Origin: an uncultured Rhodobacterales bacterium
GTDB lineage: Bacteria; Pseudomonadota; Alphaproteobacteria; Rhodobacterales; Rhodobacteraceae
Reading direction: 5' to 3'
Length of the DNA: 13,323 nucleotides
Assembly (NCBI GenBank): GCA_937901055.1
Contig: CALCGO010000338.1
Location: forward strand, 1-13,323
The number at the start of each line of letters is the position of its first letter. Position 1 is the stretch's first letter. Positions 7,356-13,323 of this stretch are shown in pieces. Both the position numbers and the translations under genes were made by a program. The notes below the pieces were generated by a model. That model was not told the DNA's origin. It saw only the letters and a program-made list of their open reading frames with translations, and ran no database searches.

Positions 7356-8441
7356 TCAGACATCCCTGCCATCAATCAGGACGGTATCACCGGGCTCAAG
7401 CGCCAACGTGACGTGATCGCCGATTTTGGGTAGCGCTGCGACGGTACCTTGGCGAATGGCACCGCGCAGGCTTATTTCGGTGCCGTCGGGCATAGTGGCA
7501 TACATCAGGTAGCTGTCGCCCTGATAGACCAGTTCCGAGGCCGTCGCCTGAAATTCGTTGACGGTTTTGGTGGTTTTGGTCGCCAGCCGGACACGTTCGG
7601 GGCGCAGCATCAAAACCAAAGACGCAGCATCGGGCACTGGGCGCGAGGTTTTCAGGGGCACGCCGTTATAGGTGATCTGGTCGCCGTGCCGTTCCACTGA
7701 TAAAAACGTAGAATCTCCAATAAAATCAGCCACAAAGCGGTTCGTAGGCTGTTCATAGAGGCCTTGTGGTGTTGCCAGTTGCATGATCCGGCCGTGGTTC
7801 ACAACGGCGATACGGTCCGACATCGTCAGCGCCTCGCGCTGGTCGTGGGTGACGTAGACTGTCGTCATCCCTAGTTTTTCGTGCAGGTGGCGCAGTTCTA
7901 TCTGCATGCGGTCGCGCAGTTTCTTGTCAAGCGCGGACAGAGGTTCGTCCATAAGCAGGATACGCGGTTCAAACACGATAGAGCGGGCCAGCGCCACGCG
8001 CTGTTTCTGGCCACCGGAAAGCTGATCAATCTTGCGGGTCCCGTAGCCACCAAGTTGCACGGTTTCCAGAGCTTTTTCAATGCGTTGAGATATCTCGGGC
8101 ATGGGAACATTGCGCAGGCGCAGCGGATAGCCGACATTACCGGCCACCGTCATATGGGGAAACAGGGCATAGTTTTGAAACACCATGCCGACATCGCGCA
8201 AATGAGGGGCGGTGCGGATCATTTCCTGATCGCCGAATTTCAGACTGCCCTGGTCGGGTCTTGTAAACCCGGCCAGCACCATCAACAGGGTGGTTTTACC
8301 AGATCCGGACGGGCCAAGCAGGGTCAAAAACTCGCCACTTTTGACATCGAGTGACACGTCATCCAACGCGTGAACCTTTCCGTAGGTTTTCGTGATGTTG
8401 CGGGCGGTAATTGGCAGAGCGCCTTGGATGCTATCCGTCAC
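7356..8441 (-). CDS. ABC transporter ATP-binding protein, PotA type
   Basis: A 361-residue ATPase that powers the importer at the inner face of the membrane. Walker A is GPSGSGKTT (43-51), the Q-loop glutamine is Q89 (MVFQNYALFPH), the ABC signature is LSGGQKQR (141-148), Walker B is ILLMDEP (161-167) and the switch histidine is H199 (VTHDQ). The C-terminal 100 or so residues match a TOBE domain, with LMLRPERVRLA opening it, as in polyamine and related importers. The start is GTG at 8441 with AAGGA 7 nt upstream. It lies 66 nt after the binding-protein stop, and that gap holds a GC-rich hairpin. All catalytic motifs are intact. Confidence 0.95.
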   Translation of the reverse strand: MTDSIQGALPITARNITKTYGKVHALDDVSLDVKSGEFLTLLGPSGSGKTTLLMVLAGFTRPDQGSLKFGDQEMIRTAPHLRDVGMVFQNYALFPHMTVAGNVGYPLRLRNVPMPEISQRIEKALETVQLGGYGTRKIDQLSGGQKQRVALARSIVFEPRILLMDEPLSALDKKLRDRMQIELRHLHEKLGMTTVYVTHDQREALTMSDRIAVVNHGRIMQLATPQGLYEQPTNRFVADFIGDSTFLSVERHGDQITYNGVPLKTSRPVPDAASLVLMLRPERVRLATKTTKTVNEFQATASELVYQGDSYLMYATMPDGTEISLRGAIRQGTVAALPKIGDHVTLALEPGDTVLIDGRDV

Positions 8442-8462
8442 TGTATCGTCCTTGTGCAGGTT

Positions 8463-8485
8463 CGCGGGCCAATGGCTGGCCCGCG
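8463..8485 (-). promoter_or_regulatory. Intercistronic GC-rich stem-loop between binding protein and ATPase genes
   Basis: CGCGGGCC (8463-8470) and GGCCCGCG (8478-8485) form a perfect 8-bp GC stem with a 7-nt loop. No T-run follows on the minus strand, so it does not look like a full terminator. Hairpins in this position are known in binding-protein operons (the malE-malF type), where they stabilise the upstream message and lower downstream expression, giving excess binding protein over transporter. The structure is seen; the role is inferred. Confidence 0.6.
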
Positions 8486-8507
8486 ACGTTTTTGGTTCAG
8501 TTCGGTG

Positions 8508-9548
8508 CTATTCGGTCAGCATTTCCTGATACATTTCGGCCGCAATGGTTTCCCATTTTGCATACCATTCCAGCGAAATTGGCAACTGAAGCGCCGCATT
8601 GGCTGGGGAGGACGGCAATGTTGCTGCGACTTCGGCGGTGATGACGCCGGTGTCATAGGCCGCTTTGTTGGTTGGACCGTAGGTGATATATTTTGGCAGA
8701 TCGTCCTGATATTCGGCTTTTGATATTTCGTTAAGGAACATCATCGCCGTATCTTTGTTTGGCGCGCCCTTGGGGATGGCGAAACAGTCGTAGTCCAGCA
8801 GGGCTTGATTAAAGCTGTAGGCGACTTTCCCACCGTCCTTTTTGGCATTGTCAAAGCGACCGTTCCAACCGGTGGTCATGTCAACCTCGCCGTCCTTCAT
8901 GAGCTGTGCATGTTGTGCGCCGGATGACCAAAATACTGCAATATGCGGTTTTAACTCGCGCACTTTGTTGATCGCGCGCAAAATTCCCTCTTCGCTGTCC
9001 AATTCTTCCCAGACTTTGTCCATCGGCACGCCGTCTGCCATCATCGCAGGTGCCAAAGCACCCGCGACTTTGCCGCGGTAGGCGCGTGAGCCCGGAAACT
9101 TTTCGACATCCCAGAAGTCAGCCCAGCTTTGCGGACCGGCGTCGCCATAGGTGTTGGTGTTCCATGCATAAACAGTCGAAAACACATCGCCCCCGACGCA
9201 ATGTTTGGAATAGAGGGCGGGGTAGAATGTGGTAACGTCGATGACGGAATAATCCAGTTCTTCCAGCAAACCTTCGGCCCCGGCGCGCGCAGCAGACCCG
9301 GACCCGCTGGCCACAATATCAAAGGTTACGGCCCCCGATGTGACCTGCAGGCGGACGTCGGACATGCCGCCATAGGTTTCTTCCTTGACGATAATGCCGG
9401 TGGCTTTGGCCGCTGGTTCAAACAACGCCTTGGTTTGCGCCTCTTGATAAGACCCGCCCCAGGACGCGATTGTAACCGTTTTATCCTGTGCCAAAGCGGT
9501 CGTTGCCAGCAACGATGCGGTCAGTGTTAATCCAATTGAAATTTTCAT
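8508..9548 (-). CDS. Periplasmic substrate-binding protein, PotD/PotF-like
   Basis: A 346-residue extracellular solute-binding protein. Residues 1-20 form a signal peptide ending ALA before QDKTVT; there is no lipobox cysteine, so it should be a soluble periplasmic protein. The mature start TIASWGGSYQEAQ and the downstream pattern DYDCFAIPKGAPN are typical of the PotD/PotF-like group. The mature protein has only two cysteines, C117 and C255, which may form a disulfide. Tryptophans at 30, 129, 207 and 228 could supply an aromatic site for a cationic ligand such as a polyamine, quaternary amine or sulfonium compound; this is inference. The ATG at 9548 has a perfect AAGGAGG (9561-9555) at 6-nt spacing, the strongest ribosome-binding site in the operon, fitting a protein needed in excess. 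Confidence 0.93.
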   Translation of the reverse strand: MKISIGLTLTASLLATTALAQDKTVTIASWGGSYQEAQTKALFEPAAKATGIIVKEETYGGMSDVRLQVTSGAVTFDIVASGSGSAARAGAEGLLEELDYSVIDVTTFYPALYSKHCVGGDVFSTVYAWNTNTYGDAGPQSWADFWDVEKFPGSRAYRGKVAGALAPAMMADGVPMDKVWEELDSEEGILRAINKVRELKPHIAVFWSSGAQHAQLMKDGEVDMTTGWNGRFDNAKKDGGKVAYSFNQALLDYDCFAIPKGAPNKDTAMMFLNEISKAEYQDDLPKYITYGPTNKAAYDTGVITAEVAATLPSSPANAALQLPISLEWYAKWETIAAEMYQEMLTE

Positions 9549-9650
9549 TGTCTTCCTCCTTGTTAATGTATGTGCGGCGCGTTTGATTGCGTCGCGGGAA
9601 TGCCTGTTGTTCGCGTCGAACGTGTTGGTAAAGGGTCCTTCCGATCATTT

Positions 9651-10979
9651 TTATCCATGGGCGGCCAGAGCCCGTTTGTATTGCATTCTGTCTTGTTGGC
9701 GGTACCACGCAACCGTCGCGGGCAAGAACCACGGGTTGCCGGTATAGAACGGGCGGGTCGGGTTGGTCAGGCCGTCAAACGCGGTCTGACCCTGCGTGAG
9801 ACCCAGAACCTTTTGACCGACGCGCATCCCCAGATAGCTGGCCATCGACACGCCCGAACCGCAGTATCCCATCGCGTAATGCACGCCGTCTTGCACACCG
9901 GTATGGGCCAGTTCGTCAAAGGTATAGGCGACAGTGCCGCACCAAGAATGGGTCACCTTGTATCCTGCGAGATCAGGGAATATCCGGCACATGTCTGTGT
10001 AAAGTTTTTGGCCGCTAATTGTGGTATTGGTCTCTGTTGCCGACACGCGCCCGCCAAAGAGGACGCGGGTTCTGTCGGGTGAGGCGCGGTAATAGTAGAT
10101 GATCTTGCAAGTGTCGCTGGCGATCCGGTTGGTCGGGAAAAGCTGGTTCATCAGGTCGGCGGGCAGAGGTTCTGTTGCGATGATGTAGCTGCCAATCGGG
10201 ATAACGCGCCGCTGCATCCACGGGGTTACAGCGCCGGTGTAGCCATTGGTTGCGATTATGACATCGCGCGCGCGTACCGTGCCTTTTGCGGTTGTAACCA
10301 AAAAGCCGCTGGCGTCGCGTTTTATCTGGGTGACAGCGCAGTTTCCGGTGACATGCGCGCCTGCGTCAAGGGCTGTTTGCAACAGGCCGCGGTGGTATTT
10401 CGCGGGGTCAAGCGAGGCGTGGCGCGGAAACAGAACGCCTCCAAAATAGACGTCAGAGCCCAGTTCGCTGCGCTGGTCGCTGCGCGGGATAACGTGGGTC
10501 GGGATGCCTTCGGTTTTCTGTATAATGTCTGCGTCGCGGGCGATGGTTTCAAAATGCTGCGGCGTGTGGGCCGCGTGGTAGCGCCCGCAGCGCAGAAAAT
10601 CGCAGTCGATACCTTCGGTTCTGATAAAGTAGCCGATCCAGTCCAGCGCGTTTTCGCCTTCTTTGCGGATGGCGCGGCCTTTGGGTTCGCCGTAGCGGGC
10701 GGTCAGTTTTTCCAGCGAGGGTTTGATGCTGGTGCTGATCTGGCCACCGTTGCGGGTGCTGCAACCCCAGCCAGGCATTTCTGCGTCCAGCACCAGTGTC
10801 GAGCGCCCGCCGCGCGTGGTTTCAATCGCGGCGTGCAGTCCGGTATAGCCAGACCCGACAATTACCACATCGGCCCGTTCAAGTGGTCGATCGGGCAAGC
10901 CGGGCACGGCTGGACAATCGTCAAGCCAATAGGCCGAGTCTTTGTGGCCATTTACCAGTGGGCTGTTGAAAGCCGTCAT
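9651..10979 (-). CDS. FAD-dependent oxidoreductase, DAO family (gamma-glutamylputrescine oxidase-like)
   Basis: A 442-residue flavoprotein of the D-amino-acid oxidase fold. The FAD dinucleotide motif GSGYTG is at 42-47 with the ribose-binding acidic residue D65 (LVLDAE). The family segment GWGCSTRNGGQIS follows at 70-82, and the C-terminal flavin-contact motif GYCGSGVSMASY lies near 370-380. Its overall pattern resembles PuuB-type enzymes, which oxidise a secondary amine C-N bond, but other N-substituted amino acids are possible. It is soluble and has no signal peptide. It is the first gene of the minus-strand operon; the ATG at 10979 has only a weak ribosome-binding sequence. The 102-nt gap to the binding-protein gene shows no terminator, so co-transcription is likely. 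No glutamylpolyamine synthetase gene is present nearby, which argues against a standard Puu pathway within this window. Confidence 0.88.
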   Translation of the reverse strand: MTAFNSPLVNGHKDSAYWLDDCPAVPGLPDRPLERADVVIVGSGYTGLHAAIETTRGGRSTLVLDAEMPGWGCSTRNGGQISTSIKPSLEKLTARYGEPKGRAIRKEGENALDWIGYFIRTEGIDCDFLRCGRYHAAHTPQHFETIARDADIIQKTEGIPTHVIPRSDQRSELGSDVYFGGVLFPRHASLDPAKYHRGLLQTALDAGAHVTGNCAVTQIKRDASGFLVTTAKGTVRARDVIIATNGYTGAVTPWMQRRVIPIGSYIIATEPLPADLMNQLFPTNRIASDTCKIIYYYRASPDRTRVLFGGRVSATETNTTISGQKLYTDMCRIFPDLAGYKVTHSWCGTVAYTFDELAHTGVQDGVHYAMGYCGSGVSMASYLGMRVGQKVLGLTQGQTAFDGLTNPTRPFYTGNPWFLPATVAWYRQQDRMQYKRALAAHG

Positions 10980-11063
10980 TCCAAAGAGACCCCAATGTGT
11001 TCGCGTTTATCAAAAAGCAGCGTGCAGACCCCGGCCCTTTGCGCAAATGTGGGTCGAAGTTAC

Positions 11064-11113
11064 TTGACGCTAGTAAACCATATTGATTAAATCAATTTAA
11101 TATTTGTTATAGT
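11064..11113. promoter_or_regulatory. Divergent promoter region with LysR-type operator palindrome
   Basis: The 175-nt gap between the divergent FAD-oxidoreductase and LysR genes contains the perfect palindrome ATTGATTAAATCAAT at 11082-11096. It has the T-N11-A form (T11083, A11095) expected of a LysR-family binding site. A plausible plus-strand promoter overlaps it: TTGACG (11064-11069), 17 nt, then TTAAAT (11087-11092). A second candidate -10, TATAGT, is at 11108-11113. On the minus strand a TTGATT -35 can be drawn inside the palindrome, but its -10 is poor. The palindrome is certain; promoter assignments are tentative. The arrangement fits a LysR protein repressing itself while activating the catabolic operon. 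Confidence 0.65.
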
Positions 11114-11154
11114 TGTATGCATTTTACTTATGCAAATCCATGTTAGGAATTGTT

Positions 11155-12069
11155 GTGCCTTTAAAGATTCGACATCTGGAAGTCTTCGATGCCTTGGTAG
11201 AAGCGGGGTCTGTTTCGCGCGCTGCCGACCGGTTGAACCTGACCCAGCCGGCGGTCAGCATCGCGCTCAGCAAGCTGGAGGCAGATCTTGGGTTCCGGTT
11301 GTTTCACCGAGAACGCGGGTATTTTGCCCCAACCGGGGAGGCGATGCTATTGCACAGCGAAGTGACGCAAGGATTGCGCGCCATTTCGCGCGTGTCCAAA
11401 CGGATCGACGAAATCAGATTGGGCATCACCGGAGGGGTCAGCATTGCAACCAACGGTACGCTTGCGATCAATTTTCTGCCACGTCTGGTCGCAGAGTTCC
11501 AAAGCAATAATCCCGGTGTCAGCGTCGAAATCCGCGTGCACAGTTCGCGCCAGATTGCCGCATGGGTCAGTGCGGGTCAGATAGACATTGGTCTGATTGA
11601 TCTGCCAGTGCCGGTGGCCGGGTTGAATGCGGAATTGTTCAAACTGGAATGCGTCTGCGTGATGCATAAAGATGACGTTCTGGCGCAGGAAAAGACCCTG
11701 ACACCGCAATCCTTGCGGGACCGATCCGTGGTTGGAATTACAGGGGATCACATTGTGGATCGCCAGTTGGATCAACTGCTTTCGGACACAGACACGGTCA
11801 TTCAACGTAATGTATCCAGCTATTTTTTCGCGACTGCGCGCAACATCGTGGCAATGGGCAAAGATGTGGCTATCATTGACCCAACAAATGGCAAAGCCAG
11901 GTTGAACGACGATGTTGTCTGGCGCAAATTCTCGCCCCGTATTGATCACGAAATGGCGGTTATCACAGCTAAGAATCAGCCCATTGGAAAGGCCGCCGCC
12001 ACCATTTGCGAGCGTATTTGCGATGGGCTGAACGCGCACGGCGATGCGTTTCCCCAGAAAGGGTCGTGA
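11155..12069 (+). CDS. LysR-family transcriptional regulator
   Basis: A 304-residue regulator from the chosen start. The winged helix-turn-helix spans about residues 4-62, with the recognisable run SRAADRLNLTQPAVSIALSK and LEADLGFRLFHRERG. The periplasmic-binding-protein-like effector domain covers about 90-295. The start is GTG at 11155, giving MPLKIRHLEVF; it has TTAGGA at a good distance. An ATG at 11140 and a TTG at 11113 are in frame but lack ribosome-binding sites. The gene is divergent from the importer operon and one base upstream of the DddQ-like gene, so it probably controls both. The HTH region looks to me nearest the opine/amino-acid group of LysR regulators (OccR/NocR-like), a weak impression. 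The effector is unknown, possibly the imported compound or an intermediate. Confidence 0.93.
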   Translation: MPLKIRHLEVFDALVEAGSVSRAADRLNLTQPAVSIALSKLEADLGFRLFHRERGYFAPTGEAMLLHSEVTQGLRAISRVSKRIDEIRLGITGGVSIATNGTLAINFLPRLVAEFQSNNPGVSVEIRVHSSRQIAAWVSAGQIDIGLIDLPVPVAGLNAELFKLECVCVMHKDDVLAQEKTLTPQSLRDRSVVGITGDHIVDRQLDQLLSDTDTVIQRNVSSYFFATARNIVAMGKDVAIIDPTNGKARLNDDVVWRKFSPRIDHEMAVITAKNQPIGKAAATICERICDGLNAHGDAFPQKGS

Positions 12070-12070
12070 G

Positions 12071-12664
12071 ATGGCGTGCACGGCAGCACAGTCGCGCATT
12101 CTTGGGTTTTTGACCAAGTCCGTTGCTGTGTTGGGTCAGCAGGGCGGACAGATAGGGCAGGCCTTGCAAGGGGTGCTTGCGGACGGTCGGCTGCCGGTTT
12201 CCGATTTGCAGCCCGCCGTGGTTCCGGCCTGCGTCTTGATGCCCGGACTGTTGTTAGACCCGCGTGATCCGCTGATGCAGTCACTGGCGGATTGTGTGGA
12301 CGATCTTCACTGGAAATCCCCGGGGTTTGGCAGAATACCCGACGCGGTTTCTCGGCAGATGGCGGTCGTGGAAATTCTGGGCCCGGATGGTATGTTTGTG
12401 CATCAGAGAGTGCGATTGGGCGTGTTGTTGCAAGGTGAACACCTGCTCTACCCCAACCACAAACACTTGGCGCAGGAGGTTTACCATGTGCTGTCGGGCC
12501 GGGCCGGATGGTCGGTTGATAGCGTGGCCTTTCAGCCGCGAGAGGTGGGCGATTTCATTTATCACCGGTCCAACCAACTTCATGCGATGAAGACGCAAAC
12601 CGACCCTCTATTGGCGCTATGGGCGTGGTGGGGTGACATCCGGTCGGTGTCTTATGAGATTTGA
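12071..12664 (+). CDS. dddQ: DddQ-like dimethylsulfoniopropionate (DMSP) lyase, cupin family
   Basis: A 197-residue cupin of DddQ length. The core motif YPNHKHLAQEVYHVLSG (127-143), followed by FIYHRSNQLHAMKT (162-175), matches the DMSP lyase family. Visible residues are Y127, H130, H132, E136, Y138 and H171. From the published DddQ work as I recall it, metal ligands H125, E129, Y131 and H163 with Y120 have nearly the same spacing: Y-5-H-4-E-2-Y is identical, and the final His differs by one residue. Such enzymes cleave DMSP to dimethyl sulfide and acrylate in the cytoplasm; related cupins may act on other substrates. The start is ATG 12071 with AAAGGG upstream; an earlier in-frame ATG at 12044 lies inside the LysR gene. 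The one-base gap from the LysR stop indicates one transcript. Confidence is high for the family, moderate for DMSP as the true substrate. Confidence 0.8.
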   Translation: MACTAAQSRILGFLTKSVAVLGQQGGQIGQALQGVLADGRLPVSDLQPAVVPACVLMPGLLLDPRDPLMQSLADCVDDLHWKSPGFGRIPDAVSRQMAVVEILGPDGMFVHQRVRLGVLLQGEHLLYPNHKHLAQEVYHVLSGRAGWSVDSVAFQPREVGDFIYHRSNQLHAMKTQTDPLLALWAWWGDIRSVSYEI

Positions 12665-12726
12665 CAGCATGCCAGCTCGATCCAAACAATTTGCGCGACC
12701 AGAAGCGCCCAACAAAGGAAACACCC

Positions 12727-13083
12727 ATGATTGACCTCACGTCCTTTAAAGACTTGCAAAATGTGCCGGTCGGGGAATTTTTTGATAAACCGACTACGCT
12801 GACACCGGGACAGGTCGAAGCTTCGGCCAATTTGTGGACGTCTGCGGACGGGCTGACCCATATTGGGGTCTGGGAATGCACGCCGGGCCATTTTACGGCG
12901 GACCGTACCAAATCGGCAGAGTATTGCCATATCATTTCGGGGTCTGCGTCGGTGACAAATCAGGACGGCAGCAACCGGCGCGACATAGGGCCGAGCGATT
13001 TGCTGGTGTTGCCGCTGGGTTGGATTGGTGAATGGGTGATCCATGACCATATTCGTAAATTGTACGTGATCAACGCGATCTGA
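12727..13083 (+). CDS. Small DUF861/EutQ-type cupin protein
   Basis: A 118-residue single-domain cupin. The pattern GVWECTPGHF (47-56), EYCHIISGSASVT (65-77), IGPSDLLVLPLGWIGEW (87-103) and RKLYVI (110-115) is typical of the DUF861 (Cupin_3) group. The canonical two-histidine HxH of metal cupins is not present in the first motif, although E65 and H68 remain, so metal binding and catalysis are uncertain. The start is ATG 12727 with AAAGGA 7 nt upstream. It follows the DddQ-like gene by 62 nt with no terminator, so it is probably the third gene of the LysR operon. Such proteins often sit beside amine-catabolism genes, but no reaction can be assigned; it may be a binding or accessory protein. 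Confidence 0.82.
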   Translation: MIDLTSFKDLQNVPVGEFFDKPTTLTPGQVEASANLWTSADGLTHIGVWECTPGHFTADRTKSAEYCHIISGSASVTNQDGSNRRDIGPSDLLVLPLGWIGEWVIHDHIRKLYVINAI

Positions 13084-13174
13084 GCGGGCAGAAAAAAATC
13101 TGGGCCCAGCTGAGTGGACCTGTCGCGGTTTAGTTCCGGTCTCTTTTGAGCAATGTTTGCTATGAAGGAGATAT

Positions 13175-13323
13175 GGGGCAGTGTCAGATAAAACCGCTTG
13201 AGACGGGCAGGGCTAATTTTTGACCATGCCGAATGACAAAACACTCTCCATTCCGCTACTTTAAAACCAGCCCAGAGATCATCCTTCTGGCTGTGATGCT
13301 GTATGTGCGGTTCCCACTTTCGC
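13175..13323 (+). mobile_element. Left end of an IS6-family insertion sequence (runs off the window)
   Basis: GGGGCAGTGTCAGATAAAAC at 13175-13194 is the probable left terminal inverted repeat; IS6 ends are short and begin with GG-rich, CACTGT-like sequence. It is followed by the leader GCTTGAGACGGGCAGGGCTA, which is shared with the remnant at 2294, and then by the transposase start at 13233. The boundary is inferred from the alignment of these two copies, and the right end is not in the window. Confidence 0.75.
13233..13323 (+). CDS. IS6-family transposase, 5' part (cut by window end)
   Basis: An ATG at 13233 opens 30 in-frame codons, MTKHSPFRYFKTSPEIILLA then VMLYVRFPLS, matching the N-terminus of IS6-family transposases. 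No defect is visible in this part, unlike the copies at 5 and 2352. Whether the full gene is intact cannot be judged from the window. Confidence 0.85.
   Translation, partial: MTKHSPFRYFKTSPEIILLAVMLYVRFPLS

Noticed and set aside
9651..10979. Firm call of gamma-glutamylputrescine oxidase (puuB)
   Set aside because: The fold and motifs fit the wider DAO family, but no other Puu gene is present, so the specific function was not assigned.
10353..11090. 245-residue plus-strand reading opposite the FAD oxidoreductase
   Set aside because: It is an antisense shadow of a well-supported flavoprotein gene in GC-rich DNA, without motifs, and it runs into the divergent control region.
11347..12117. 256-residue minus-strand reading opposite the LysR gene
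   Set aside because: Antisense to a clear regulator gene and without domain features.
13100..13109. Palindrome CTGGGCCCAG after the last cupin as a terminator
   Set aside because: It has no loop and no T-run after it. I found no convincing terminator between 13084 and 13174.

Overview
The window most likely comes from a marine alphaproteobacterium of the Rhodobacterales (roseobacter) type. The grounds are a DddQ-like DMSP lyase cupin, IS6-family transposase remnants of a kind familiar from that order, moderately GC-rich genes, and PotABCD-type and flavoprotein genes packed with overlapping starts and stops. The species, and whether this is chromosome or plasmid, cannot be told from the sequence.

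Layout. (1) 1-210: a truncated IS6-family transposase start on the + strand, abutting a strong rho-independent terminator that acts on the - strand. (2) 501-2159, - strand: a GpdQ-like binuclear metallophosphodiesterase followed 3 nt later by an EamA/DMT-family exporter. (3) 2294-2614: a degenerate IS6 copy of about 0.3 kb that keeps both transposase ends and has lost the middle. (4) 2913-10979, - strand: a seven-gene catabolic operon in the order FAD oxidoreductase (DAO/PuuB-like), periplasmic binding protein, ABC ATPase, two permeases, GMC flavoprotein dehydrogenase, and mandelate racemase-type enolase-superfamily enzyme. (5) 10980-11154: a divergent control region with a perfect 15-bp palindrome of the T-N11-A type expected for a LysR regulator. 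(6) 11155-13083, + strand: LysR regulator, DddQ-like DMSP lyase cupin, and a small DUF861-type cupin. (7) 13175-13323: the left end and first 30 codons of another IS6-family transposase, running off the window.

How the genes may work together. The binding protein, ATPase and two permeases form a complete polyamine/opine/quaternary-amine type importer. The flanking genes supply two flavin-dependent oxidoreductases, an enolase-superfamily acid-sugar or hydroxyacid type enzyme, and a lyase whose visible metal-binding and catalytic residues match the DMSP lyase DddQ. One LysR protein, co-transcribed with the lyase and divergent from the importer operon, probably controls both arms. I infer an import and breakdown unit for DMSP or a related onium or amine compound. 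The substrate is not provable from sequence.

The catabolic block is flanked by IS6 remnants in the same orientation (2294-2614 and from 13175), and the phosphodiesterase/exporter pair lies between the first and second remnants. This suggests both cassettes were assembled or moved by IS6-type cointegrate events. No tRNA, rRNA or CRISPR array was seen.
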